A DNA stretch of 64,000 bases from Orobanche coerulescens (lineage: Eukaryota; Streptophyta; Magnoliopsida; Lamiales; Orobanchaceae). Shown here one piece after another: positions 25,820 to 37,778 of the stretch. Location of the stretch: positions 40,449,001 to 40,513,000 of the forward strand of contig CM065806.1 of the NCBI GenBank assembly GCA_033398695.1, in the 5' to 3' direction. The notes beneath the pieces were generated by a model. The model had not been told where the DNA came from, made no database searches, and saw only the letters and a program-made list of their open reading frames with translations. Position 1 is the stretch's first letter; each line of letters starts with the position of its first letter. Both the position numbers and the translations under genes were made by a program.

Positions 25820-26100
25820 CTATACTCAGTCAATTCCAACTGTTCTTATCCATCATCTCGACATACGGAATACGTATACATGACATACTGAATACATATT
25901 CTAATTCCAATAATATTATCGTACAACATACCTGACACAATATCTTCAGATGCAATTGTTGACCAAGTACGACAATTATACCAATACAGATTTCTCAGTC
26001 CTTCAATTATTTTATCCCTACCGTACATATTCCACAATGTATAATATAACTCGGATAAAAATAACATTAAACAACCATAGAAAAAGTTCAGGATATTACA

Positions 26101-26194
26101 GGTGAGAGGTAGAGGAAGACCTAAGCCGACCCCAAAGTATTTTGGGATTAAGGCACTGATGGTGTTGTTGTTGTTGTATAGATTGAATATTACA
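26101..26194 (+). mobile_element. RTE-type LINE 3' tail, 5'-truncated
   Basis: The first bases encode RGRGRPK, the C-terminal motif of plant RTE-like LINE proteins. There follow a conserved 3' end and a (TTG)n tail at 26163-26178. The 8-bp ATATTACA occurs at 26093-26100 and again at 26187-26194, a plausible TSD. Only about 80 bp of the element remain. Confidence 0.7.
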
Positions 26195-26668
26195 AAAATA
26201 ATATACACATCATTTGACTCATAAAACTTTTAAAATAAAAACTCTTCATGTAGCCCCAATGATGAAAGAATATGGCTTCTTTAATTTATCTCATGCAGTA
26301 ACATATAGCTTCAAATTTATGAAGAATTTGCATGCTATATTAAGTAATCAAATTTGAGTTCCTGGTGGAATTAAATTTTCTAATAGAATAAAATTAAAAT
26401 TATTTATTTGGATAATATAATAACTATTAAATTGGTGCTACAAAATAAATTATAATTCTTAATAACTCATGAGTTGGTAATATCATCTTGAAATACAAAT
26501 AAATCTGATGGATTTACCAAGGCGTGAAGTATAGGTGAAATAGAGGGTGAATTAATAATTGACTAAATTAATAACTGATCTGATTAAGTTTTTAAAAATA
26601 AAATTATTTATTTGTCCAACTTAATAGAAATTTAAATTAAATTAAGTTTTTAGCGAAAAGAATATGTC
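26195..26668. other. AT-rich intervening DNA
   Basis: 474 bp without any domain, repeat partner in this window or structural signal that I can see. Confidence 0.5.
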
Positions 26669-27535
26669 TGTAACATCCCAAACCCGACGGTTATTACAGT
26701 GATGTGAATCCCCAATTGGGACCCACCAGGCAATTCACTGTACAATAATTGATATAAAATAACTACAGTATCGAACCACATTATGTTTATCAAATAGATG
26801 ACGAGTTTATACAAATATTATGGCTAACATGCGCCAAACAGACCAGGATCAACATAAGATACATATACTCTATATGAAGATAAATATACCGATACAACAC
26901 AAATACAGGAGAATAAAAAAATGCAGCGGAACTGAAAGAAAATACATCCGGAAGCAAGAAGACTCAGCCCCTGAACTAGTATCCTTGAGACTCTTCGCCA
27001 TCACCTTGTCTTTCTTGTGTCTTAGCCTTCCTGTGACTTAAAATATGATAAAACAACATATTTTGCCCAAAACCACAGGGTCAGTTACACAAGATAATAA
27101 ATCTCAATATATCGAACATACACAATCACATATACCGTATGAATCGACAAATCACCACCCAAAAAAAGAATTTACGCAATTATACATGTTGTATAAACCC
27201 ACAAGTTCCATCATAATCTAAAATCATCAAATACACATGTGATCAAATATGCATGGGCCAGATTATAACCCTTCCGCTGAAACACACACAATCAAACATG
27301 CTATATGATCCAGGTTCTAAACTGTTACAGCTCAAAGGATGGCATCACATTACGCCCAGAGTGGACAATGTTTTTGTGCACATATCACTGACGCCTGCAT
27401 ATCCAGAGCAAACGTGTGATACTGTACCTAATCAGTCTCACGAGCACAACCAGCCCGAGTGTACAATCCAATGTGAGGACAACTGCCAACACATGACTTT
27501 ATATGTGCCTGACATGAAATTCCACACATACCAAC
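26669..27535 (-). repeat. Outer chromovirus LTR, left part
   Basis: Starts TGTAACATCCC at 26669 and runs into the TSD CCAAC (27531-27535) of the inserted Tekay-like element. It resumes at 51799. The U5 end carries TTATTACAG and GGGACCCACCAGGC like the other families. Small frames inside have no domain. Confidence 0.82.
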
Positions 27536-29523
27536 TGTAACACCCCGAGATATTCAGAGTATATTACAGCGCCGTGGACCCCCACATGGGACCCACCAGG
27601 CTACAAACAGGAAAACTCCACTCGACTAACCATCCCAGTTAGCGAGGATACACATTTAATTATAAGACATAAAAAGTTACGCCCGGAGCAACCGGCGAAA
27701 TGATCATCAACCAACAATGTAACAATTTAAAAGTAGTACGACACGGAGTTTGAATTTGAAAAGTCTAAGTACTCGCGAGCACACTCTATAAGTTTATAAT
27801 TATTAGAACAACCAATTCAAAATGGACAAAGAAATAGAAAGACCCAAATGCACATGTCAACGACCCTGGCCAACGTCCTCGTACTGTCCAAGTGCCTGCT
27901 CGTCCGGATAATCATAACCTGAAATCCATAACAAGAGATTCCCCAAAACGGGTCCCCAGAGGGGTTAGCAATTACGCTAGTACAAGTAATCAAGGCAAAA
28001 CAATCGCTTACACATTTCATAGTACATGCACCAATATCATTTCGAAAACCAAAACTAGACATGTCTTTTCCGGAAACAAACAATCACAATTAATTTGCCT
28101 AGGACCGGGACGAAGCCATGAATCCCACTCGAGGCCTCTAAGGACCCTCCCGAGCTGGCTATATTCACAAAACAAATCAAGCACCACACGTCACCTAGGA
28201 CCGGGACGAAGCCACGAATCCCACTCGAGGCCTCTAAGGACCCTCCCAAGCTGGCTAGCGAATCAAACTCATGAATCCAGGACGAAGCCATAGATTCCCT
28301 CGAGGCCCCGTCGGACCATCCCGAGGTGAGTAAAGCACACACAATATACATTACCATTTCACGTTAAGCATAAAGGTTTCCCAGAATTACTTGCCTTGAA
28401 TATTTTGATGACGCAACGAACGGAAAGGATAATCACCGACGAACACTAGGAATCAACGGAACCAAACCTAACGATTCGAAGAACATAATTACAACCAACT
28501 CTAGTCGAATACGGAAATGGAATACACCCGAAAACCCGCCTACGATTCATGTATATTTGCACAAAATAACAACGAGGGCGGACCACAACCAAACCCTCTC
28601 GATTCCGCAAAACTATGAAAATATACCATGAATCCGTAGGAAAATTAATGCTATCAACAAGATTAATCATATTCATCATGAATCCACCAACAAAACAGAA
28701 CGAATCGGAAGAAAATCCCAAAACCCCCAAATTATTCGAAAATAGGGTTTTAGAGATATTACCTTTGGAGATTCGAGTACTAAGATCCGTAGAACACGCG
28801 TTGGATTGATTGTTCGGGCTTCACAACCGAAGAAGAATGATGAAAATCAACCCCCAATTGATAAAGATGAGGAACTCTCCCCCTCTCTCTCACTCTCTCT
28901 CGCGTCGCAGGAAGAAGAAGAAGAAGAAAGAAATGAGCAGATTACGCTCAAAACAGCACAATTATAGGGGGTTGACCGCATTGTGTGCCGCGGCACAGCT
29001 GAGGTGTGCCGCGACACAGGCCAAAAATTTACGCCCAGGGTTCGGCAGTGTGCCGCGGCACAGCTTGCGTGTGCCGTGGCACCCGGTACAGTCGGTTTTT
29101 GGTCGCGGATGCCACACGACTGTGCCGCGGCACCGGACGGGTGTGCCGCGGCACTGGCCTAGCACTGTGCCGCGGCACCGGATGGGTGTGCCGCGGCACA
29201 CAGTACAGTTTGTTCGACCAACAACTGAAGAAATTTGTGTGCCGCGGCGCACACACCTTGTGCCGCGGCCCACACTCCCTTTGGGTCCCAAAATGATAAA
29301 AATGATCCGGAAAGAGAATAAAAACGATAGGAATCAATATTTGGGAACCAATAACACGAAATGGATCCACGGCAACCCCGAAACGGCGGTTCCGCACAAC
29401 AATAACGAGAATACAGTTCAACAGTTGACAGGAAGGACATACTGAAAGGTACACGAGGGTCACTATGACCGAGAAATACACCAAAAATGAAAATACAAGG
29501 GAAAGAAAAATACGGATATTACA
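27536..29523 (-). repeat. Tekay-like 3' LTR
   Basis: 1988 bp. The U3 palindrome array is at 28984-29275, TATA at 28957-28968 (CCTATAATTGTG) and the donor-like AGGCAAGT at 28389-28396. Three repeats of about 95 bp or less lie at 28100-28320; the last carries the hairpin GGTCC-GACG-GGGCC (28304-28317). A TTTCCGGAAA palindrome is at 28067-28076. Confidence 0.92.
28984..29275. repeat. TGTGCCGCGGCACA palindrome array in U3
   Basis: About ten copies of a perfect 14-bp palindrome or one-base variants (28984-28997 is exact). Variants such as GCCGTGGC and GCCGCGAC are the transitions expected from deamination of methylated CG. Open frames here (CRGT, PRHRTG and CAAAP repeats) are an artefact of the array. 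Confidence 0.88.
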
Positions 29524-29550
29524 TTCTACCCCTCTAAAAATAAGTTTCGT
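29524..29550 (-). other. Tekay-like PPT region
   Basis: Next to the 3' LTR. On the minus strand it reads as a purine-rich TTTTTAGAGGGGTAGAA. The same stretch flanks the LTRs at 37743 and 44510. Confidence 0.7.
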
Positions 29551-29558
29551 CCCGAAAC

Positions 29559-30695
29559 TTAAGAAACAAACAACTCAGGGTAGCTAGCACGCATGCTATC
29601 CTCGGTCTCCCAAGTTGCCTCCTCGACACCGTGTCTCGACCACTGTACCTTGACCAAAGGGATGGTCTTATGCCTCAGTCGTTTCTCACGATGCTCCAAA
29701 ATCTTCAAAGGACGCTCCTCGAAAGTAGTATCCTCGGCGACATCAATCTCGCCATGATCGATGACGTGACTAGGATCCGGGACATATTTCCTCAGCTGGG
29801 AAATATGAAAAACGCTATGAATATGACTCAAGGCCGGGGGTAACACCAAACGGTATGCTAACCCACCGACTCGCTCGAGAATCTCGAAGGGTCCAATAAA
29901 TCTCGGACTCAACTTCCCCTTCTTCCCGAAACGGAAAACTCCTCTCGTCGGCGACACCTTCAGCAAAACGTGGTCTCCCACCTCGAATTCTAAAGGTCGA
30001 CGACGGACATCGGCATATGACTTCTGTCGACTCTGGGCCGTCAACATCCGTTCTCGAATTAATTCTATCGTCCGCCTCGTCTCTAAAACGACATCCGGCT
30101 CGGTCCCGACCAAATCGGATGCCTCATTCCAACAAATCGGTGACCGACATCGCCGCCCATAAAGTGCCTCGTACGGTGCCATCCGAATCGACGTGTGCCA
30201 ACTATTGTTGTACGTGAATTCGATCAATGGCAAATGCTCCTCCCAGTCGCTGCTCCAATCGAGAGCGCACGCACGCAACATATCCTCGAACGTCTGGATA
30301 GTGCGTTCCGACTGTCCATCTGACTGAGGATGGAAAGAGGTACTCAGATGAAAATGGGTACCCAACGCCTTATGCACCGCCTGCCAAAAGTGCGATACGA
30401 AACGGCCATCACGATCCGAAACGATAGACTTCGGAGTACCGGGAAGCCTCACAATCTGTGCGATAAATATACGGGCCAACTTCTCCGGGCCCCAAGTGTC
30501 CTTGATACCCAGAAAATGTGCCGACTTGGTCAGACGATCAACAATCACCCAAACCATATTCATGCCCGATCTCGATCTCGGCAAACTCGTAATGAAATCC
30601 ATCGATATATCTTCCCATTTCCATTCGGAGCGGAAGTGATCGCAATAACTCAGTCTGGCCGATGCTCGATTTTGACCTGCTGACAAGTCAAACAT
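29559..30695 (-). pseudogene. Tekay-like integrase core and chromodomain
   Basis: 378 residues. Catalytic acids are at D33 (SMDFITSLP), D94 (VSDRDGRF) and E130 ([10 protein letters not shown]). A GPF module (FIGPFEIL) lies near residue 268. A C-terminal chromodomain, residues about 325-378, includes LVKVQWSRHGVEEATWE and is thought to direct insertion to heterochromatin. The HHCC finger is in the upstream frame; the break lies at 30624-30695, in a patch that differs oddly from the sister units at 38845-38890. If that patch is a sequencing error, the element has one continuous pol. Confidence 0.88.
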
Positions 30696-33600
30696 TTTGC
30701 CACAAACTGCGCGACCTCTTCCTTCATGTCATTCCACCAGAAATTCCTCCTTAGGTCCTTGAACATCTTACTCGAACCAGGATGAACGGAATAAGGTGTA
30801 GCGTGGGCCTCACGCAAAATACTCTGTCGCAACTCTGGGTCGTTTGGCACACAAAGCCGACTCTGGAATCTCAAAACACCATCCTCGTGAATCACAAATC
30901 CAGGAGAATTTCCTTTAAGAACGTTCTCTCGGATTTGAGTAATCATCGGATCCTCCAACTGCTTCAGCTTAATTTCATCGATCAAAGACGACGAAATCTC
31001 TAAAGCACAAAGTTGCCCGACAGTCCCCGGCAACAAAACCTCAATATCTAACTCGATCAAAGTCCGCCGAAGCTCAGACTGAGATGTAAAGACCTCAAGC
31101 ACTCGCAGCGCAATCGGTTTCCGGCTCAAGGCGTCGGCCACGACGTTCGCCTTGCCCGGATGATAAAGGATTTCAAGGTCATAATCCTTAATCAACTCTA
31201 ACCACCTCCTCTGCCTCATATTCAACTCTAGCTGAGTAAATATGTATTTCAGGCTCTTATGATCGATAAAAATCTGACATGCAGAGCCGAAAAGATAGTG
31301 GCGCCAAATCTTGAGCGCAAAAACGACTGCCGCTAACTCCAAATCATGAGTAGGGTAGTTAAGCTCATATGGCCTCAACTGTCTCGACGCATAGGCAATG
31401 GTCTTGCCGTGCTGCATCAATATGCAACCAAGACCCTGACCCGAAGCATAGCTAAAAACGGCAAAACCTTCGTTGCCACATGGCAATGCCAAAACCGGGG
31501 CTGAGGTCAAACGCCTCTTCAGTTCCTCAAAACTCGATTGCCTCTCGTCATTCCAGACGAACTTCTCGGATTTCTGGAGCAGCTGTGTAAGTGGTCGAGC
31601 CAGTTTCGAGAAACCCTCGACGAACCTACGGTAGTAGCCAGCTAAACCCAAGAAACTACGGATCTCCTTCACATTCGTGGGCGGTGCCCAATCTAACACT
31701 GCCTCAATCTTCTGCGGATCCACTCGAACTCCCTCGGCTGAAATCACGTGACCCAAAAACATCACTTCCTTCAGCCAGAACTCACATTTCGAGAACTTCG
31801 CATAGAGTTGCTCGGTCCTCAAAATGTCTAACACTACCCGCAAATGATGGGCATGCTCTTCCTCATCCCTCAAATAGATAAGAATATCGTCAATGAAGAC
31901 GACGACACACTTATCCAGATACTCGATAAAGACTTTGTTCATCAACTGCATGAACACCTCCGGCGCATTAGTTAGCCCGAAAGGCATAACTACAAACTCA
32001 TAATGTCCGTATCTCGTCCGAAAAGCTGTTTTCGCCACATCGGACTCTCTCACCCGGAGCTGATAGTACCCCGATCTCAAATCAATCTTTGAGAATACCA
32101 CCGCTCCCTGCAACTGATCGAACAAGTCATCAATCCTCGGTAAAGGATACTTGTTCTTGATGGTCACCTTGTTCAGTTCGCGATAGTCGATACACAAACG
32201 CAGTGAACCATCCTTCTTACGCACAAACAGGACCGGTGCGCCCCAAGGCGAAGCGCTCGGTCGAACATACCCCGACTCAAGAAGTTCACTCAACTGTTTC
32301 TTCAACTCGGACATCTCTGAAGGTGCCATGCGATACGGCACCTTCGAAATCGGAGCCGCACCCGGCTCTAACTCTATAGCAAACTTAACCTCACGATCCG
32401 GTGGCAATCCCGGCAACTCGTCAGGAAATACATCAGGAAACTCACTAACGACTGGAATCGATGAAAGCTCGACTCCACCATTATCCGCCTTCAAGGCGTA
32501 GCACCAATAACTAGTACACCCTTTTCGCAGGAGTTTCATCGCCTTCAAGGCGTTAATAACAAACTTCTGGTTTCTCTTTCGCCCTGCGAAAGAGTGTTCG
32601 GTGCCGTCCTCGGCTAACATAGTGATGATTCTCGTGCGGTAGTTCATGATCGCGCCATGCCGCTCGAGCCAATCATCCCCGAGAATCAAATCCTCACCCT
32701 CGATACCCACGACAATAAGATTATAGAGCCAAGCCCTCTCACAAATAATCACAGAACAGTCCCGGACTTCTCGATCACCGACAATTCTATCACCGCTAGG
32801 AAGTTTAACGATGAAAGGCTCGCAAGGTGACAAGCAGTCGAGACTCAAACGGCATACACACTCTAGAGAAATGAATGAATGCGTAGCACCCGAATCAAAA
32901 AGCACACTGACAGGATGAGAATGGATATGAGTGGTACCTGTCGCCACAGTAGCCACTGGATCATCGGCTCTCCTCATCTCGTATATACGCGGCTGGGCGG
33001 AGCCGACACTGGAAGCTCCTCCTCTAGCGGGTTGACCCCGACCCCTAACTCGGCCGGCACTCGGTGGAGGCGGCGGAGCAAATGAGCCCTGGTTCACACT
33101 CGGCTCCATAGGTGCAGCACGGGCGCCGCGAAACTGTCTGAGCTTCTCGCAAAAAGAAGCTTTGTGGCCCGACTGACCACAAGTATGACAAGTCAAAGGT
33201 GGACGAGGACAATCCCGGTTCACGTGGCCTGGCTTGCCACAGTTAAAGCATCTGGGGTCCCGGACGACGGTTCCGGCGGCACTCTGAAAGCTCCTAGAAA
33301 AACGAGCCGAACCGCCCGTAGAAATATTTGCAGCCTGAGATTTCTGCTGGCCTCCACTCTTGGGACCAGAAAAATTTCCGACCGACTTCTGCTTCTTGCT
33401 CTCGCGAGCCAAATCGCTAGCGGTCACCGACATATCATAAGCGAGGGCTCGACTCTGATAATCCTTCAAGGTAGTACAGACGATCCCAGACATATAGTCC
33501 CGAATGGACAGTTTCATTCTCCTGGAAAAATGGAAAATCTTGTCGCTCTCTTCGACAACTTGGGTCTTCACATAACCCAACTCCTTGTTAAAGTCGGCAA

Positions 33601-34137
33601 TGGCCTGAGATACGGGGATATCCCGTGGTTGAGCATCATAGAAAGCATGCACTCGAGCCTGTCTAACCGGCCACGGACAATATTCGGTCTCCATCAATTC
33701 TTGAAATTCGGCCCACGAAGCAACGTGATCTTTGGGACCAACGGCCTCCCACCAATCCGTAGCATCTCCCGTGAGAAAGTATTGAGCAATAGGTACCTTA
33801 CGGTCCTCGGGGCAGTTGGTAGCAGTGAAGACTTTCGATATCTCCTTGATCCATCCTTCCCAGCCGATCGGGTCCGAAGCTCCCGTAAACTGAGGAGGAT
33901 GCATCTTGATGACATCCTGAAGCCAGCGATCCGTTCCGCCCCGATTAGCATGGGCCTGATCGGGGTTCTGGGCCTCCTGAGCTATAGCCGCCATCTGGTT
34001 AACCATTTGCTGCATAACAGCCGCAATACCAAGATCGGCGCGCTCCTGAGAAGAAGCATGACTGTGACGGTCACCGCACGCGGCCTCAAGATTGCGACGT
34101 GGCCGCCCCACCGGCTGCCCCACGTCCTCGGCCGCGT

Positions 34138-34172
<35 letters not shown>

Positions 34173-34190
34173 GTTTCCTCCGGCATCCAT
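30650..34190 (-). CDS. Tekay-like gag-pol polyprotein (gag, protease, RT, RNase H, integrase zinc finger)
   Basis: One long frame (30650-34246). The likely start is the ATG at 34190 (MDAG plus an RG-rich repeat), out of frame with the rest because of a shift at 34065-34105. Order: gag core (GWEGWIKEI...WWEAVGPK), two CCHC knuckles ([28 protein letters not shown]), protease [13 protein letters not shown] with [22 protein letters not shown] and VFIDDILIY, RNase H, then the integrase HHCC. One RNase H catalytic Asp is replaced: [11 protein letters not shown] where the tandem copies have [11 protein letters not shown]. That should abolish RNase H activity, so autonomous movement is doubtful even if the frame is otherwise intact. 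Confidence 0.88.
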
Positions 34191-34191
34191 A

Positions 34192-34306
34192 CTGATGTTG
34201 AGAGATAACAGAAGTATATCGATGATGAGTAAGGGAGGAAAAGCAACTACGATTCAAAAGTGGAAATACAATGCAAGAAACAAAAGAGCCGAATAAGAAG
34301 ACTTAC
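34192..34306 (-). other. Probable leader intron before gag (Tekay-like)
   Basis: On the minus strand GTAAGT (34306-34301) opens a T-rich 115-nt stretch that ends ATCAG one base before the gag ATG. The tandem units have a 118-nt stretch in the same place with GTAAGT and CTCCAG ends but little similarity inside. Conserved ends with a free interior are what an intron would show. Splicing is inferred. Confidence 0.5.
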
Positions 34307-34411
34307 GAGCACTGGAAGTACTGGGATGCTGGCAGAGGTGTGACAATGTGCAAAACAAAACACGACTAGACCCAAATAACCAACAAGCCTAGGTATCCAT
34401 AAACCTAGAGC

Positions 34412-34423
34412 GCTCCGATACCA
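34412..34423 (-). other. Tekay-like primer-binding site (tRNA-iMet)
   Basis: TGGTATCGGAGC on the minus strand, 5 bp inside the 5' LTR. Confidence 0.88.
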
Positions 34424-34428
34424 TTTTC

Positions 34429-35876
34429 TGTAACACCCCCGAGTATATTACAGCGCCGTGGACCCCCACATGGGACCCACCAGGCCACAAACAGGAAAAC
34501 TCCACTCGACTAACCATCCCAGTTAGCGAGGACACACATTTAATTATAAGACATAAAAAGTTACGCCCGGAGCAACCGGCGAAATGATCATCAACCAACA
34601 ATGTAACAATTTAAAAGTAGTACAACACGGAGTTTGAATTTGAAAAGCCTAAGTACTCGCGAGTACACTCTATAAGTTTATAATTATTAGAACAACCAAT
34701 TCAGAATGGACAAAGAAATAGAAAGACCCAAATGCACATGTCAACGACCCTGGCCAACGTCCTCATACTGTCCAGGTGCCCGCTCGTCCGGATAATCATA
34801 ACCTGAAATCCATAACAATAATTTCCCCAAAACGGGTCCCCAGAGGGGTTAGCAATTACGCTAGTACAAGTAATCAAGGCAAACCAATCGCTTACACATT
34901 TCATAGTACATGCACCAATATCATTTCGAAAACCAAAACTAGACATGTCTTTTCCGGAAACAAACAGTCACAATTAATTTGCCTAGGACCGGGACGAAGC
35001 CACGAATCCCACTCGAGGCCTCTAAGGACCCTCCCGAGCTGGCCATATTCACAAAACAAATCAAGCACCACACGTCACCTAGGACCGGGACGAAGCCACG
35101 AATCCCACTCGAGGCCTCTAAGGACCCTCCCGAGCTGGCTAGCGAATCAACTCATGAATCCAGGACGAAGCCATAGATTCCCTCGAGGCCCCGTCGGACC
35201 CTCCCGAGGTGAGTAAAGCACACACAATATACATTACCATTTCACGTTAAGCATAAAGGTTTCCAAGAATTACTTGCCTTGAATATTTTGATGACGCAAC
35301 GAACGGAAAGGATAATCACCGACGAATACTAGGAATCAACGGAACCAAACCTAACGATTCGAAGAACATAATTACAACCAACTCTAGTTGAATACGGAAA
35401 TGGAATACACCCGAAAACCCGCCTACGATTCATGTATATTTGCACAAAATAACAACGAGGGCGGACCACAACCAAACCCTCTCGATTCCGCAAAACTATG
35501 AAAATATACCATGAATCCGTAGGAAAATTAATGATATCAACAAGATTAATCATATTCATCATGAATCCACCAACAAAATCGATCGAATCGGAAGAAAATC
35601 CCAAAACCCCCAAATTATTCGAAAATAGGGTTTTACAGATATTACCTTTGGAGATTCGAGTACTAAGATCCGTAGAACACGCGTTGGATTGATTGTTCGG
35701 GCTTCACAACCGAAGAAGAATGATGAAAATCAACCCCCAATTGATAAAGATGAGGAACTCTCCCCCTCTCTCTCACTCTCTCTCGCGTCGCAGGAAGAAG
35801 AAGAAGAAAGAAATGAGCAGATTACGCTCAAAACAACACAATTATAGGGGGTTGACCGCATTGTGTGCCGCGACAC
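34429..35876 (-). repeat. Tekay-like 5' LTR, part 1 (U5, R, promoter)
   Basis: Matches 27536-28995 except for an 11-bp loss near the U5 end. It holds the palindrome 34951-34960, GACG hairpin 35187-35200, donor-like site 35272-35279 and TATA 35837-35848. It stops at the TSD GACAC (35872-35876) where the tandem element inserted. The array that should lie upstream of the TATA box is now 15 kb away, at 51301. Confidence 0.9.
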
Positions 35877-37742
35877 TGTAACACCCCCAGGATATCCGAG
35901 GTATATTACAGCACCATGAATCCCTACATGGGACCCACCAGGCTGAACAAGCATCATACTCATCGACTCACAGAAACAACAGAAAAAATACCTCGTCATA
36001 AAGACGCCCAACAAAATAATTCACCCGGTTTAACCGGTCAAACATGACACCGTAATCCATCACAACATAATAAACAACAATACAATCCCGACAAGTAAAA
36101 GTATCTTAAGTACTCGAGTACTTCTATTAGTTTAAAGACCACAGAGGTAAAGATAGAAAACAACAAGACACCACTCGTGCACAATCATCACGCACGGCCA
36201 TCATCCGCATACTGGTCCAGCGCCCGCTCGTCTCGATGATCCTGACCTGAAATTCATAAAACGAATTTCCCCAAAACGGGTCCCCAGAGGGGTTAGCAAT
36301 TACGCTAGTACAAGTAACCAAATGAACGACTTACATCTTACACATATAGTAAATGCATGCAATTAATAAAAACGTTCAAAATCACTCATTTCCGGAAATG
36401 CCATAATCAAATCACATTTTCAAAATTCACCACAATTAACCGTCGATCCACGTCTCTGTGGACCCCTACCGAGACCCCGTCGGATCTAACCCGTAGTGGC
36501 TAAAAGCAAGCTCGTCGATCCATGTCTCTTGTGGACCCCTACCGAGACCCCGTCGGATCTAACCCGTAGTGAGCATACACACACACGATTTCTCATACAA
36601 TACTATTATGTCAAGATTGTAAGTTCATAAGGGTACTTGCCTCGATCAAAAGACGGTGACACGAACGGGAATGAAGGATCGAACACAACCGCGAGGAACC
36701 GGTGGAAATGAACCTAACGATTCGAATAGCACAATCACAACCACTTCTAAACGATTATGGAAATGGAATACATCCGGAAACCCGCCTACGATTCATGTAT
36801 ATTCGTACAAAAATAACAATGAGGGTGGACCACAACCAAACCCTCTCGATTCCGTAAAAATCCGCAAAATATCCATGAATCCGTAGGAAAGCTAAAGATA
36901 CTAACAATATTAATCGTATTCATCATGAATCCACCAACAAAACGGAACGAATCGGAAGAAAAACCCAAAACCCCCAAATTAATCGAAAATAGGGTTCTAG
37001 AAATATTACCTTTGAAGATTCAAGTACTAAGATCCGTAGAACACGCGTTGGATTGATTGTCCGGGCTTCACTACCGAAGAAAAATGATGAAAATCGACCC
37101 CCCAATGGATAATGATGAAGAACTCTCCCCCCTCTCTCACACTCTCTCTCGCGACGCAGGAAGAAGAAGAAAGAATGAGCAGCGGACGCTCAAAACGACA
37201 TAATTATAGGGGGTTGACCGCATTGTGTGCCGCGGCACAGCTGAGGTCTGCCACGGCACAAGCCAAAAATTTACTCCCAGGGTTCGGCATTGTGCCGCGG
37301 CACAGCCTGCGTGTGCCGCGGCACCCGGTACAGTTGGGTTTTGGTCGCAGAAGACACACGAGTGTGCCGCGGCACCGGACAGGTGTGCCGCGGCACCGGA
37401 TGGGTGTGCCGCGGCACACAGTACAATTTGTTCGACCAACCACTGAAGGAATTTGTGTGCCGCGGCGCACACACCTTGTGCCGCGGCCCACACCCTTTTT
37501 GGGTCCCAAAATGATAAAAATGATCCGGAAAGAGAATAAAAACGATAGGAATCAATATTTGGGAACTAATAACACGAAATGGACCCACGGCAACCCCGAA
37601 AACGGTGGTTCCGCACAATAATAACGAGAAAAAAGTTCAACAGTTGGCAGAAAGGACACACTGAAAGGTACACGAGGGGCACTACGATCGGGAAATACAC
37701 CAAAGATGAAAATACAAGGGAAAGAAAAATGCGGATATTACA
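35877..37742 (-). repeat. Tandem LTR A (3' LTR)
   Basis: 1866 bp. Palindrome array 37226-37490, TATA 37199-37210, donor-like AGGCAAGT 36635-36642, GACG hairpins 36545-36560 and 36472-36487 (73-bp period), palindrome 36387-36400. Confidence 0.93.
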
Positions 37743-37770
37743 TTCTACCCCTCTAAAAAATAAGTTTCGT
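37743..37770 (-). other. PPT region of tandem unit A
   Basis: Directly beside LTR A. On the minus strand it is purine-rich (TTTTTTAGAGGGGTAGAA), the same stretch as at 29524 and 44510. Confidence 0.7.
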
Positions 37771-37778
37771 CCCGAAAC

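Larger units (their letters stand above)
23280..26100 (-). mobile_element. Truncated minus-sense gypsy LTR
   Basis: In sense orientation it starts TGTAATATCC at 26100. It then has a palindrome array (25371-25819), a TATA box (25347-25360), two donor-like sites (24214-24221 AGGCAAGT, 23905-23912 variant) and tandem repeats with GACG hairpins (23540-23710). The expected U5 end (GGGACCCACCAGG...TGTAACACC on plus) is missing. It abuts the plus-sense LTR head to head. No internal coding region is attached. Confidence 0.65.

Noticed and set aside
29006..29484. Open frames with CRGT, PRHRTG or CAAAP repeats on both strands (also at 37204-37621, 43912-44470, 50688-51883)
   Set aside because: They are translations of the TGTGCCGCGGCACA array, which is open in many frames because it lacks stops.
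33164..34195. 343-residue plus-strand frame, with similar ones at 41522-41941 and 48076-48717
   Set aside because: Antisense shadow of gag; no domain of its own.
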